From positions 1 through 64,000 of the forward strand of contig NZ_BMFC01000010.1 in the NCBI RefSeq assembly GCF_014637725.1: DNA of 64,000 bases, written 5' to 3'. This DNA is from Marivita lacus. Its GTDB lineage: Bacteria > Pseudomonadota > Alphaproteobacteria > Rhodobacterales > Rhodobacteraceae. Under the pieces are notes generated by a model. That model saw only the letters and a program-made list of their open reading frames with translations. It made no database searches and had not been told where the DNA came from. Positions 25,515 through 34,582 of the stretch are shown in pieces; position 1 is the first letter of the stretch; every line of letters begins with the position of its first letter. The position numbers were made by a program, and so were the translations under genes.

Positions 25515-26570
25515 ATGCCCATCAGTCCGAACACGCTGCCCGACCTTCTGGATCACGGGTTCGATACCGTGATCGACGTGCGCAGCCCGGCGGAATATGC
25601 CGAGGACCACGTGCCGGGAGCGATCAACCTGCCGGTTCTCGACAACGAGGAACGCGCGCGGGTGGGCACGATCTACAAGCAGGTGAGCCCGTTCGATGCG
25701 CGCAAGCTGGGTGCGGCGCTCGTGTTTCGCAATGCCGCTAACCATATCGAAACCTCCTTGTCCCATCATGAGGGCGGGTGGCGGCCCCTGGTCTATTGCT
25801 GGCGCGGCGGGCAAAGGTCGGGGTCGTTTGCCTGGCTGCTCAAGGAGATCGGCTGGCGGTCTGATGTCATCTCGGGCGGGTACAAGACCTATCGGCGGTT
25901 GGTCGTTGACATGCTGCATGACCGTCCGTTGCCCCATCGGTTCGTGCAACTGGGCGGCTATACCGGCACGGCCAAGACGGAAGTGCTGCCGCTTCTGGCG
26001 GCGCGGGGTGTGCAGGTGATCGACCTCGAGGGGTTGGCGAACCATCGCGGCTCGCTTCTGGGCGCGATGGGGGAGCAGCCCTCGCAAAAGGCGTTTGAAA
26101 CGGCCGTGGCCGGGGTTTTGTGCCGTCTTGATCCCGCGCGGCCGGTTCTGGTGGAGGCTGAAAGCAGCAAGATCGGGCAGGTCCTTGTGCCGCCCTCGGT
26201 TTGGGAAGGGATGAAGGTCGCACCGTGGATCGAGGTGAGTGCCCCGTTGGAGGCGCGCACCGAGTATCTTGTGCGGGCCTATGGTGACATCCTGTCGGAC
26301 ACGGCGTCGCTTGAGGCCAAGCTGGCTCCGTTGAAGGCGCATCGCGGTGAGGCGTTGGTTGCCCGGTGGACTGGCCTGAGTGCGGCGGGCGACAAGCGGG
26401 CGTTGACGCGGTCCTTGATGGAGGATCACTACGATCCAGCCTATGCCAAGTCGATGAAGGCGATGTCGCCCAAGGTGATGGCCCGGGTCGAGACGGATGG
26501 TCTGTCGCCCGCGCATCTGGAGCGGGTGGCCGCTCAGATCGAGGCGGCGCTTCAGGTGATGGAGACCTGA
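25515..26570 (+). CDS. mnmH: tRNA 2-selenouridine synthase
   Basis: A 351-residue enzyme that replaces sulfur by selenium at the wobble uridine of certain tRNAs, via geranylated 2-thiouridine. The N-terminal rhodanese domain has DVRSPAEYAEDHVPGAINLP and the catalytic Cys in VYCWRGGQRSGS (~97). The C-terminal P-loop domain has GYTGTAKTEVL, where the usual Gly before Lys is Ala. It needs selenophosphate from SelD, encoded convergently next door; the two genes overlap by 19 bases at their 3' ends. Five bases separate it from pqiC, so it may be read through from the pqi operon. Confidence 0.92.
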   Translation: MPISPNTLPDLLDHGFDTVIDVRSPAEYAEDHVPGAINLPVLDNEERARVGTIYKQVSPFDARKLGAALVFRNAANHIETSLSHHEGGWRPLVYCWRGGQRSGSFAWLLKEIGWRSDVISGGYKTYRRLVVDMLHDRPLPHRFVQLGGYTGTAKTEVLPLLAARGVQVIDLEGLANHRGSLLGAMGEQPSQKAFETAVAGVLCRLDPARPVLVEAESSKIGQVLVPPSVWEGMKVAPWIEVSAPLEARTEYLVRAYGDILSDTASLEAKLAPLKAHRGEALVARWTGLSAAGDKRALTRSLMEDHYDPAYAKSMKAMSPKVMARVETDGLSPAHLERVAAQIEAALQVMET

Positions 26571-28720
26571 CCGACCGGGCCTGCGTGCAGATGGCCGATG
26601 ATGGCGGAGTGCGGATGTCCGTTCTGGCGGAGGGTCTTGACCAGGTGTTCCGCCGCGTCCGCGGGAACCGCCGCGAGAAGACCGCCGCCGGTTTGCGGAT
26701 CGAAGAGCAGACGCGTCTGCGGAGTATCGGGGATGTGCGAAAATCCGGCCCGATTGTTTGCATAAAGCGAAGAATGTTGGCCGCTTTCCGACAGGTCCAG
26801 CGCGCCGGGCAGCAGCGGGATCGCATCAAGGATCAGGCTGGCCGAGAGACCCGAGGCGGTGCAGATGTTCTGCGTGTGCCCGGCAATGCCGAAGCCGGTC
26901 AGGTCCGTCATCGCCTGCGCAGCATCGCGCAGGAGTCCGGCTGCGGTTTTCTGGCCGTGCTGCATCGCGTCCAGCGCGCCTGCCACATCTGCCCCGCGCG
27001 CCTTGCCCGACATGAGCGCTGCCATGATCACGCCGGTGCCGATGGGTTTGGTGAGGATCAGCGCGTTGCCCGGTTTGGCACCGTTCAGTGTGATGGGATC
27101 GCGGTCGCAAAGGCCGGTGACGGCCAGCCCGATGGTCAGTTCATCGCCCAGGGTGCTGTGGCCGCCGACGATATCCGCACCAGCATCCTGCAGGATGGTT
27201 TGGACGGCGGTCAGGATCTCGGTCAGGGTGCGTTGGGCAAGCGGGTCCGACAGGCGGGGCAGGGTGATCGACAGGGTCGCGGCCTGCGGATCGGCGCCCA
27301 TCGCCCAGATGTCGCCCAACGCATGATGGGTGGCGATGCGGGCCATGACCGCGGGATCGGACCAGAAGCTGCGCAGGTGATCGGTGGTGAAGACCTGCCG
27401 CGCGCCGCCCGTGTGCAGCAGTGCCGCATCGTCGCCGGGCAGGGGCGTGATGTCGGTGCGTTGTGCCGGTTTCAGCGTGGCGAGCGCGTTCGAGAGCGCA
27501 TCGCGGCCCAGTTTCGCGCCGCAGCCACCGCAAAGCGGCTTGGGGCCCATCGCCTGAGTGACGCCCTTGGCCCGCGGATAGGGCAGTGCGGGTGCAGGCA
27601 TCTTGGGCAAATCGTTGAATTGCCACATGAATTTGCGATCGATCCGGTCTTTCCAGTCCCAGACCCAGGGGCCGGTGAAGGTCAGGCCAAAGCGATCCCC
27701 GAGGGCGGATTTTTTTCCGAGCGAGATAAGCTTCAGGTAATCTTTTTGTGGGATGTAGGCTTTGAGCGGGCCACCGGAGAGAGAGGAGACGAGGTTATGG
27801 GTTAGCACAGGCGCCTGACGCACGGCATAGACGCCCGCCTTGGGCCGGGGGGCGTGGGTCATGTGCGCGCAATCGCCTACGGCAAAGAGGCGCGGATCGC
27901 TGGTTTGAAGATGGTCATTGACCGTGAGAAAGCCGTCTTGCGTTTTGAGGCCCGTGTCGGCAAGCCACGGGTAGGGCCGCGCGCCTGCAGCCCCGGTGAT
28001 GAAATCGGCCTTTATGGTTGTGCCGTCTTGCAGGTGGATCGTGTTGGCGCTCAGGTGTGTGATCGCGGTCTGTTCGTGCAAGGTGACGTTCTGCGCCGTC
28101 ATCGCTTTGCGCAGGGCATGTGCGCTTTTGGTGGGCAGGGCCGACAGGGCGGTGGCGTTGTCGATCAGATGGATCGTGGCGGGGCGGTTGCGTTTTTGCA
28201 GGGCGTGCGACATCGCCATGGCCAGTTCGACCCCGGCGACACCGCCGCCGATGATCGCGACGCTGGCCGGGCCGCCTCCATTGCGGAACGCGTCCCATTT
28301 CGCGGCAAAGGGGCCAAGCGGTTTGGCGGGCACTGCGTGGTCTGTGAAGCCGGGAAGCGCGGGCATGTCGGAGGTGATGCCGACATCGACCGAGCAAATG
28401 TCGAAACCCACGGGCGGGTGCGTGTCGATCTGGATCGTGCTGCTGTCCGGATCGATGCCGGTGGCGGACCCGATGATGAGGCGGGCATTCGCGGAATGCG
28501 CGAGGCGGACAAGGTCGATGTCCAGCTGATCGCGGCTGTAGTGTCCGGCGACAAAGCCGGGCAGCATGCCGGAATAGGGCGCGGTCGGGCCGGGGTTGAT
28601 GAGCGTCAGGCGCGCGCCGGGCAGCGGGTTCATCGCCCATTTGCGCAGCACCAGCGCGTGGGTGTGGCCGCCGCCGATCAGAACGAGGTCGCGGGTCAGG
28701 GGTAGCGGCATCTGGCGCAT
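26552..28720 (-). CDS. selD: Selenide, water dikinase fused to N-terminal FAD oxidoreductase
   Basis: A 722-residue bifunctional protein. Residues ~1-360 are an FAD/NAD(P) disulfide-reductase or NDH-2-like domain (VLIGGGHTHALVLRKW, SVAIIGGGVAGVELAMAMS, LFAVGDCAHM). Residues ~375-722 are selenophosphate synthetase, with the catalytic Cys/Lys loop in LCGGCGAKLGRD (Cys, not Sec), metal/ATP motifs such as LPGDDAA, and GGHSTLGDELTIG. It makes selenophosphate for MnmH. The start at 28720 follows AAGGACC. The reductase half may supply reduced selenide, an inference from the fusion. No selA or selB lies in the window, so 2-selenouridine is the likely end use. Confidence 0.93.
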   Translation of the reverse strand: MRQMPLPLTRDLVLIGGGHTHALVLRKWAMNPLPGARLTLINPGPTAPYSGMLPGFVAGHYSRDQLDIDLVRLAHSANARLIIGSATGIDPDSSTIQIDTHPPVGFDICSVDVGITSDMPALPGFTDHAVPAKPLGPFAAKWDAFRNGGGPASVAIIGGGVAGVELAMAMSHALQKRNRPATIHLIDNATALSALPTKSAHALRKAMTAQNVTLHEQTAITHLSANTIHLQDGTTIKADFITGAAGARPYPWLADTGLKTQDGFLTVNDHLQTSDPRLFAVGDCAHMTHAPRPKAGVYAVRQAPVLTHNLVSSLSGGPLKAYIPQKDYLKLISLGKKSALGDRFGLTFTGPWVWDWKDRIDRKFMWQFNDLPKMPAPALPYPRAKGVTQAMGPKPLCGGCGAKLGRDALSNALATLKPAQRTDITPLPGDDAALLHTGGARQVFTTDHLRSFWSDPAVMARIATHHALGDIWAMGADPQAATLSITLPRLSDPLAQRTLTEILTAVQTILQDAGADIVGGHSTLGDELTIGLAVTGLCDRDPITLNGAKPGNALILTKPIGTGVIMAALMSGKARGADVAGALDAMQHGQKTAAGLLRDAAQAMTDLTGFGIAGHTQNICTASGLSASLILDAIPLLPGALDLSESGQHSSLYANNRAGFSHIPDTPQTRLLFDPQTGGGLLAAVPADAAEHLVKTLRQNGHPHSAIIGHLHAGPVGQVSIT

Positions 28721-28788
28721 TGGGGTGGTCCTTTGGTGGTCGGACCGGGCTTAGCATGGTCGGGCGGGCGCGCCCATGCGGCGCGTGA

Positions 28789-29370
28789 TCAACTTTCGTA
28801 ACGTGTCTGTCCGCGCCGGTTGGCGTCGACAGGCAGGGTCGCGTGCAGGAGTTGGTGCGCGCGTTGCGGGCAGGCGGTGCGGGCCAGACATGGCACCCTG
28901 TGCCGATCTGGGCGATCAGGCTGGTGTCGTCCATGTTGAAGCGCTGGGCATAGCCGATCAGGTGCGCCTGGTCGATGTCGGAGCCGATGGCGACGACACG
29001 GCAGCGGTCCTGCAGGCGCGCGCCCAAGACGGACGGTCGGAGGTGCGAGAGACGGTGTAGAAGCGCCCGTCATCGGGCATTTTGACGAATTGCGGCAGCA
29101 GCGGGCTGGGTACCTGAAACGCGCCTTGGATGTCCCAGACGGCGCAGGCGCCGCCCTCTTCGGCCAGCGTGATGGTGGTGGCGTCGAAGCGTTTGGATAT
29201 GTTGCCGGCGCGGTCTACCCGCAGGAAGAAGAACGGGATGCCACTCATGGTCTGCGCGGCAATGCGGCGGAACTGGTCGACCATCGCGCGGTGCGTCTGG
29301 TGCCGGTGCAGGAATCGCTCGACCAGCGTGGGTGCATGATCGAGCGCGCCGCGCACTTCTGTCAGATCGG
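28789..29370 (-). pseudogene. Decayed ScfR/DUF2083 regulator (C-terminal part, two frameshifts)
   Basis: The minus strand encodes the C-terminal half of a second ScfR-type regulator spread over three reading frames. The first frame gives AAQTMSGIPFFFLRVDRAGN. The next gives RVVAIGSDIDQAHLIGYAQR and IGTGCHV. The third gives ARTACPQRAHQLLHATLP and the stop at 28789. These join in order to form the DUF2083 domain with its CxxCxxxxCxQRA tail. Frameshifts fall near 29030 and 28890. No helix-turn-helix is found upstream, so the DNA-binding half is gone and this is not only a pair of sequencing errors. It lies beside the acyl-CoA ligase gene it may once have regulated. Confidence 0.8.
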
Positions 29371-29380
29371 GTGGAACGGC

Positions 29381-29626
29381 ATGACGGGTGGGCCGGGAGG
29401 CGGTGCGTTCGCGGTCTGGCTGTCGCGGGTCATGCTGCTGTTGGCGGGTGGCGTGTTGATCCGGAGCCTTGGGCAGACGCAAAGTTCGGAGCAGGGAAAC
29501 GTCTTTGCCTATGTCGAAAGACCGCTCTCGGAGACATTTATTGCCATTGCAGCGCTTTTCTTTGTCCTCCCTTTGGTTAAGTATCTGCACAAGGGTGGTC
29601 CCCGGAGCGTCGCTCCGGCGGAATGA
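29381..29626 (+). CDS. Possible small two-helix membrane protein
   Basis: An 81-residue frame with two hydrophobic stretches (VWLSRVMLLLAGGVLI and FIAIAALFFVLPLVKYL) joined by a polar loop. Third codon positions are mostly G/C in the first half, as in real genes here. It ends 35 bases before the acyl-CoA ligase ATG on the same strand. No ribosome site is obvious and no family is recognised, so it may be chance. It partly opposes the upstream edge of the decayed regulator. Confidence 0.35.
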   Translation: MTGGPGGGAFAVWLSRVMLLLAGGVLIRSLGQTQSSEQGNVFAYVERPLSETFIAIAALFFVLPLVKYLHKGGPRSVAPAE

Positions 29627-29661
29627 ACTGAACAACACTGACTGAAGAAGGGGACAGGGCA

Positions 29662-31191
29662 ATGGCTACAAACGTCAAGTCACTGCTGGAGGGACACGCG
29701 TCGGATGCACAGGCATTGGGCGCACCGGGACGGGACTGGCTCAGCTATGGTGGGCTGCGGGATCTGTCGACCGAGGTGAGCGCGAGCTTGCGCGGCTTCG
29801 GCATCGGGGCAGCGGACCGGGTGGCCATCGTGCTGCCGAACGGTCCGGAAATGGCGGCGGCGTTTGTCACGATCGCGCAGGCGGCAACCACCGCCCCGCT
29901 GAACCCGGCCTACCGCGAGGATGAATACGCGTTCTATCTCGACGATCTGGGGGCCAAGGCGGTGGTGCTGGCGGAAGGCTATGACGGCCCCGCGCTGGCG
30001 GCTGCCAACACGCTTGGGCTTCTGGTGCTGCGCACCGTTGTGGCCGAGGGCGCGCCTGCGGGATCGTTCACCCTGATCGCTGATGGGGCGACGGGAGAGG
30101 CGTTGCCCGCCAGCGATCCGACGGACGACGACGTGGCGCTGATTCTGCACACGTCGGGGACCACGTCGCGGCCCAAGATCGTGCCGCTCTTGCAATCGAA
30201 CGTGGCCGCGTCGGCGCATAATATCGCCGCGTCGCTCAAGCTGTCGTCGGATGACCGCTGCCTGAACGTGATGCCGCTGTTCCACATCCATGGCCTGATT
30301 GCGGCGGTCTCCGCATCGCTGTCGGTGGGCGCGTCGATCTGGTGCGCGCCGGGCTTTGACGCGCTGCGGTTCTTTGGCTGGATGCGCGATGCGCAGCCGA
30401 CCTGGTACACCGCCGTGCCGACCATGCACCAGGCGATCCTGAGCCGGGCCGGGCGCAATGCGGATGTGATCACAGAGGTGCCCCTGCGGTTCCTGCGATC
30501 CTCGTCGGCATCGCTGCCCGCGCAGGTGATGGAAGCGCTGCGCGAGACCTTCAACGTCCCGGTGATCGAGGCCTACGGCATGACCGAAGCCGCGCACCAG
30601 ATGTGCTGCAACCCGTTCGACCGGCAGAAGCCGGGTGCGGTGGGCATCGCGGCAGGACCGGACGTGAAGATCGCGCATGAGACCGAGAACCACCTGATCG
30701 ACGGCACCGGCGAAGTTGTCATCTCCGGTCCCAACGTGACACCGGGCTACGAGAGCAACCCGGAGGCCAATGCCAAGAACTTCTTCGAGGCGGATGGCCA
30801 GCGCTGGTTCCGGACCGGCGATCAGGGCGCGTTCGACGAGGACGGGTTCCTGCATCTGACGGGACGATTGAAGGAGATCATCAATCGCGGCGGCGAGAAG
30901 GTCTCGCCGCTCGAGGTGGATGGCGTGCTTCTGGATCACCCGGCGATTGCGCAGGTGGTGACCTTTGCGGTGCCCCATCCCAAGCTGGGCGAGGAAGTGG
31001 CGGCTGCGGTGGTCCTGATCGAAGGGTCGGAAGTGACCGAGCGCGAGATCCGCGATTTCGCTGCCGCGCGGATGGCCGATTTCAAGGTGCCGCGCAAGGT
31101 GATCATCCTTGACGAGATCCCCAAAGGGGCGACCGGCAAGATGCAGCGGATCGGTCTGGCTGAAAAGCTGGGGCTGGTGGAGCCTGCGTAA
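29662..31191 (+). CDS. Acyl-CoA ligase (oxalate/dicarboxylate-CoA ligase-like)
   Basis: A 509-residue AMP-forming ligase of the ANL superfamily. P-loop motif LILHTSGTTSRPKIVPL near residue 165, VIEAYGMTEAAHQM, WFRTGDQGAFDEDGFLHLTG and the catalytic lysine in IPKGATGKMQRI are present. The overall pattern is close to oxalyl-CoA synthetase (Pcs60/AAE3 type), but the acid is uncertain. A strong GGGGACAG ribosome site precedes the ATG. It is followed by a hairpin and then a PanE-like gene, and sits next to the ScfR-type pseudogene, consistent with organic-acid catabolism. Confidence 0.87.
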   Translation: MATNVKSLLEGHASDAQALGAPGRDWLSYGGLRDLSTEVSASLRGFGIGAADRVAIVLPNGPEMAAAFVTIAQAATTAPLNPAYREDEYAFYLDDLGAKAVVLAEGYDGPALAAANTLGLLVLRTVVAEGAPAGSFTLIADGATGEALPASDPTDDDVALILHTSGTTSRPKIVPLLQSNVAASAHNIAASLKLSSDDRCLNVMPLFHIHGLIAAVSASLSVGASIWCAPGFDALRFFGWMRDAQPTWYTAVPTMHQAILSRAGRNADVITEVPLRFLRSSSASLPAQVMEALRETFNVPVIEAYGMTEAAHQMCCNPFDRQKPGAVGIAAGPDVKIAHETENHLIDGTGEVVISGPNVTPGYESNPEANAKNFFEADGQRWFRTGDQGAFDEDGFLHLTGRLKEIINRGGEKVSPLEVDGVLLDHPAIAQVVTFAVPHPKLGEEVAAAVVLIEGSEVTEREIRDFAAARMADFKVPRKVIILDEIPKGATGKMQRIGLAEKLGLVEPA

Positions 31192-31215
31192 ATGCACGCC
31201 GGGCGGGTGCCCATG

Positions 31216-31245
31216 ATCGACGGTGCCTTGGGTGGCACCGTCGAT
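31216..31245 (+). terminator. Hairpin terminator after the acyl-CoA ligase gene
   Basis: Perfect 12-bp stem ATCGACGGTGCC (31216-31227) and GGCACCGTCGAT (31234-31245), loop TTGGGT, 25 bases after the ligase stop. It is followed by TTCGAGTATTTGG, only weakly U-rich. It runs directly into the short repeated element at 31251. Confidence 0.65.
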
Positions 31246-31250
31246 TTCGA

Positions 31251-31277
31251 GTATTTGGAACAAGAAGAAGCAGGGGA
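31251..31277 (+). repeat. Short intergenic repeat, copy 1 (GTATTTGGAA type)
   Basis: GTATTTGGAACAAGAAGAAG plus CAGGGGA. It matches the copy at 34549-34575 with a few changes. Each copy lies downstream of a GC-rich hairpin and just before a gene start (panE here). Confidence 0.5.
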
Positions 31278-31314
31278 TGCGCGCTGACCGGGTCGGGCGC
31301 ATCGGGGAGACATC

Positions 31315-32295
31315 ATGAAAATCTGTGTATTCGGAGCGGGCGCCATCGGCGGCTATATGGGTGTGAAACTGGCGCAGGCGGGGGCGGATGTGAGCCTTGT
31401 CGCGCGCGGGCCGCATCTGGCGGCGATGAAATCCAACGGTTTGAAGCTGATCGAAGAGGGCGGCGAAGAGACCGTGGTTTCGGTGACCGCGTCTGACAAT
31501 CCAGCGGATCTGGGTGTGCAGGATTACATCATCGTCACGCTCAAGGCGCATTCGGTGCCGCCCATCGTGGACAAGATGGCGCCGCTGATCGGGCCGAACA
31601 CGACGATCGTGTCGGGCGTGAACGGCGTGCCGTGGTGGTATTTCCACAAGATCGGTGGCGCGCATGAAGGCACGCGGCTTGAGAGCGTGGACCCGGGCAA
31701 TGCGCAATGGGACGGGTTCGGGCCGGACCGGGTGCTGGGCTGCGTCGTCTATCCGGCGGCGGAGGTGATCGCGCCCGGTGTGGTCAAGCATATCGAGGGC
31801 AACCGCTTCTCTTTGGGCGAGCCAGACGGGTCGAAATCGGAGCGCGCCACGGCGCTGTCGCAGGCCTTGTCCTCGGCGGGGCTCAAGGCACCGGTTCGGC
31901 CGCGCTTGCGGGACGAGATCTGGGTGAAGCTGTGGGGGAACCTGTCGTTCAACCCGATCTCGGCGCTGACCCATGCGACGCTGGATGTGCTTTGTACCGA
32001 TCCCGGCACGCGGGCGGTGGCACGCGGCATGATGCTCGAGGCGCAGGAGATTGCCGAGGCGCTGGGCGTGAAGTTCCCCATCGACGTGGAGCGGCGGATC
32101 GACGGCGGTGCGGCCGTGGGCGCGCACCGGACGTCGATGTTGCAGGATCTGGATCAGGGCCGTCCGATGGAGATCGACGCGCTGGTCGGATCGGTGCAGG
32201 AGCTGGGCCGCGTGGTGAATGTGCCAACACCGACGATCGACACGGTGCTGGCGCTGGTGCAGCTTCGGGCGCGGACCGCCGGGCTTTATGCGTAG
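31315..32295 (+). CDS. panE: PanE/ApbA-family 2-ketoacid reductase
   Basis: A 326-residue NADPH-dependent reductase of the ketopantoate reductase family. The dinucleotide motif is [17 protein letters not shown] at the N-terminus. The conserved Lys region is [17 protein letters not shown], and a [11 protein letters not shown] motif near the C-terminus is typical of PanE. Because it lies in a catabolic neighbourhood (acyl-CoA ligase, dehydratase, SDR, TRAP), it may act on another 2-keto acid rather than in pantothenate synthesis. Its end overlaps the convergent RidA gene by 10 bases. Confidence 0.82.
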   Translation: MKICVFGAGAIGGYMGVKLAQAGADVSLVARGPHLAAMKSNGLKLIEEGGEETVVSVTASDNPADLGVQDYIIVTLKAHSVPPIVDKMAPLIGPNTTIVSGVNGVPWWYFHKIGGAHEGTRLESVDPGNAQWDGFGPDRVLGCVVYPAAEVIAPGVVKHIEGNRFSLGEPDGSKSERATALSQALSSAGLKAPVRPRLRDEIWVKLWGNLSFNPISALTHATLDVLCTDPGTRAVARGMMLEAQEIAEALGVKFPIDVERRIDGGAAVGAHRTSMLQDLDQGRPMEIDALVGSVQELGRVVNVPTPTIDTVLALVQLRARTAGLYA

Positions 32296-32627
32296 GCGGC
32301 GGTCACGATCACTTCGACCTTGAGCTCGGGGCGGGCCAGCTTGGCCTCCCCGCAGGCGCGGGCGGGGGCATGGCCTGCGGGCACCCAGGCATCCCAGACC
32401 GCGTTCATCTCGGCGAAATCGGCCATGTCTGCGACCCAGATGATCGCTTGCAGGATCTGGTCGCGCGACGACCCGGCCTGGTTTAGCAGCGCATCGACAC
32501 GGGCGAGGCAATCCTGCGTCTGTTCGGTCACGGTGTCGCCGCTGCCGACCTGACCGCAGAGATAGACGGTGCCGTTGTGTTTGACGATCTTGCTCATCCG
32601 CTGGGCGGTTTCCTGGCGTTCGATCAT
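32286..32627 (-). CDS. RidA/YjgF-family enamine deaminase
   Basis: A 113-residue RidA-family protein. Typical motifs are [35 protein letters not shown] and the C-terminal [11 protein letters not shown]. The key Arg in the usual [10 protein letters not shown] region is present ([20 protein letters not shown]). RidA proteins hydrolyse reactive enamine/imine intermediates. The start at 32627 follows AGGAGAGAC. It is transcribed opposite to the genes around it and shares the promoter region with the dehydratase at 32718. Confidence 0.88.
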   Translation of the reverse strand: MIERQETAQRMSKIVKHNGTVYLCGQVGSGDTVTEQTQDCLARVDALLNQAGSSRDQILQAIIWVADMADFAEMNAVWDAWVPAGHAPARACGEAKLARPELKVEVIVTAAYA

Positions 32628-32717
32628 GGGGTCTCTCCTGTTCAATGTTTGCGCTGACACTTGCTGTTGCCGCGCGGATTGTCCAGAACGCTTGGGACAG
32701 ATGAGGGGAGAGATCAG

Positions 32718-34499
32718 ATGTCCGACACGCGCGCGAACAAGCGGTTCCGGTCACAGGAATGGTTCGACAACCCGAACAATCCCGGCATGACCGCGCTTTA
32801 TCTTGAGCGCTATCAGAACCAGAGCTTCACCCAAGGGGAGTTGCAGGCGGAAAAGCCGATCATCGGGATTGCCAATACCGGGTCGGATCTGGCGCCCTGC
32901 AACAAGATCCACGTGTTCCTGATGGACCGGATCAAGGCGGGCATCCGCGATGGCGGGGGCATTCCGATGGAGTTTCCGGTGCATCCGATCCAGGAGACCG
33001 GCAAGCGGCCGACGGCGGCGCTGGACCGAAATCTGGCCTATCTGAGCCTTGTCGAGGTGCTGCACGGCTATCCCATCGACGGGGTGGTCCTGACCACGGG
33101 CTGTGACAAGACCACGCCGGCGCAGCTCATGGGGGCGGCGACGGTGGATATTCCGGCGATTGCGCTGAATGGCGGGCCGATGCTGGACGGGTGGTACAAG
33201 GGCAAGCGTGCGGGGTCCGGCACGGTGATCTGGGAAGGGCGGCGGCTGATGGCGCGCGGCGAGATCGGGTACGCCGAGTTCATGGAGCTCGCCTGTGCGT
33301 CCTCGCCGTCCTTGGGGCATTGCAACACGATGGGCACGGCGAGCACGATGAACGCCATGGCCGAGGCGCTGGGCATGTCCTTGCCGGGCAATGCCGCGAT
33401 CCCGGCGCCGTTCCGCGAACGCATGGCGATGGCCTATGAGACCGGCAAGCGCTGCGTGCAGATGGTGCTCGATGATCTGAAGCCGTCGGACATCCTGACC
33501 CGCGAGGCGTTCGAGAACGCGATTGTGGTCAACTCGGCCATTGGCGGATCGACCAACGCGCCGCCGCATCTGCAGGCGATCGCGCGGCATGCGGGGGTCG
33601 AGCTGGACGTGACCGATTGGGAGAAAATCGGGTTCGATGTGCCCTTGATGGTGAACATGCAGCCTGCGGGCGAATTCCTGGGCGAGAGTTTCTTTCGTGC
33701 GGGTGGGGTGCCCGCGGTGATGGGCGAATTGCTGAAAGCGCGCAAGTTGCACGAGGGGGTGATGACCGCGTCGGGGCAGACGCTTGGCGATGTTCTGGCG
33801 TCGTGGGAGAGCCTTGACCGGTTTGTGATCACCACCCATGACGAACCGCTGCGCGAGAAGGCGGGGTTCAAGGTGTTGTCGGGGAACCTCTTTGACTCGG
33901 CGCTGATGAAAACCTCGGTGATTTCGCCGGATTTCCGGGCGCGGTTCCTGTCGACGCCCGGCGCCGAGGGCGTGTTCGAGGCGCGGGCGATCGTCTTTGA
34001 AGGTCCGGAAGATTATCACGACCGGATCAACGATCCCGAGTTGGGGATCGACGAGGGGTGCATGCTGTTCATCCGCAACGTGGGCTGTGTCGGATATCCC
34101 GGTTCCGCCGAAGTGGTGAACATGCAGCCGCCCGATGCGCTGGTGAAAGCGGGGATCAACCATTTGCCCACCGTCGGCGATGGACGGCAATCGGGCACGT
34201 CGGAGAGCCCGTCGATCCTGAACGCGTCGCCCGAGGCTGTGGTTGGCGGCGGTCTGGCCTATCTGCGGACGGGTGACCGGGTGCGACTGGATCTGAATGC
34301 CTCGACCCTGAACGCGCTGGTGGAGGAGGCCGAATGGGAGGCGCGCAAGGCGGCGTGGGAGCCGCCCGAGATCGTCAACCAGACGCCCTGGCAGGAGATG
34401 TACCGCCAGCATGTCGGACAATTGGCCGATGGGGGCTGTCTGGAACTGGCGACGGCGTATCGGCGGATCGCCAAGGATTTGCCGCGCGACAATCATTGA
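32718..34499 (+). CDS. IlvD/Edd-family sugar-acid dehydratase
   Basis: A 593-residue Fe-S dehydratase of the pentonate/xylonate-arabonate branch of the IlvD/Edd family. Cluster cysteines appear in [27 protein letters not shown] and [18 protein letters not shown]. The active-site loop is [20 protein letters not shown]. It should convert an aldonate (for example arabinonate or xylonate) to a 2-keto-3-deoxy acid. The start follows GGGGAGAG. An SDR and a TRAP transporter lie downstream on the same strand, so a sugar-acid operon is likely. True IlvD (amino acid synthesis) is less likely because of the N-terminus and length. Confidence 0.87.
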   Translation: MSDTRANKRFRSQEWFDNPNNPGMTALYLERYQNQSFTQGELQAEKPIIGIANTGSDLAPCNKIHVFLMDRIKAGIRDGGGIPMEFPVHPIQETGKRPTAALDRNLAYLSLVEVLHGYPIDGVVLTTGCDKTTPAQLMGAATVDIPAIALNGGPMLDGWYKGKRAGSGTVIWEGRRLMARGEIGYAEFMELACASSPSLGHCNTMGTASTMNAMAEALGMSLPGNAAIPAPFRERMAMAYETGKRCVQMVLDDLKPSDILTREAFENAIVVNSAIGGSTNAPPHLQAIARHAGVELDVTDWEKIGFDVPLMVNMQPAGEFLGESFFRAGGVPAVMGELLKARKLHEGVMTASGQTLGDVLASWESLDRFVITTHDEPLREKAGFKVLSGNLFDSALMKTSVISPDFRARFLSTPGAEGVFEARAIVFEGPEDYHDRINDPELGIDEGCMLFIRNVGCVGYPGSAEVVNMQPPDALVKAGINHLPTVGDGRQSGTSESPSILNASPEAVVGGGLAYLRTGDRVRLDLNASTLNALVEEAEWEARKAAWEPPEIVNQTPWQEMYRQHVGQLADGGCLELATAYRRIAKDLPRDNH

Positions 34500-34507
34500 G
34501 AGGGCCA

Positions 34508-34522
34508 GGGGGCTCTGCCCCC
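34508..34522 (+). terminator. GC hairpin between dehydratase and SDR genes
   Basis: Perfect stem GGGGGC (34508-34513) and GCCCCC (34517-34522), loop TCT, eight bases after the dehydratase stop. It precedes the short repeat at 34549. Confidence 0.45.
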
Positions 34523-34548
34523 GCCCGCCTGCGGCGGACTCCCCCGCG

Positions 34549-34575
34549 GTATTTGGAAACCAGAGAAGCACGGGA
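34549..34575 (+). repeat. Short intergenic repeat, copy 2 (GTATTTGGAA type)
   Basis: GTATTTGGAAACCAGAGAAG plus CACGGGA, similar to copy 1 at 31251-31277. It ends eight bases before the SDR start and supplies its ribosome site region. Confidence 0.5.
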
Positions 34576-34582
34576 CAGCGAC

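Noticed and set aside
29680-32754. Long open frame (over 1000 codons) on the minus strand opposite the acyl-CoA ligase and panE
   Set aside because: It mirrors the third-position GC bias of the plus-strand genes, is Arg/His/Pro-rich and shows no family motif; the plus-strand proteins have clear catalytic motifs.
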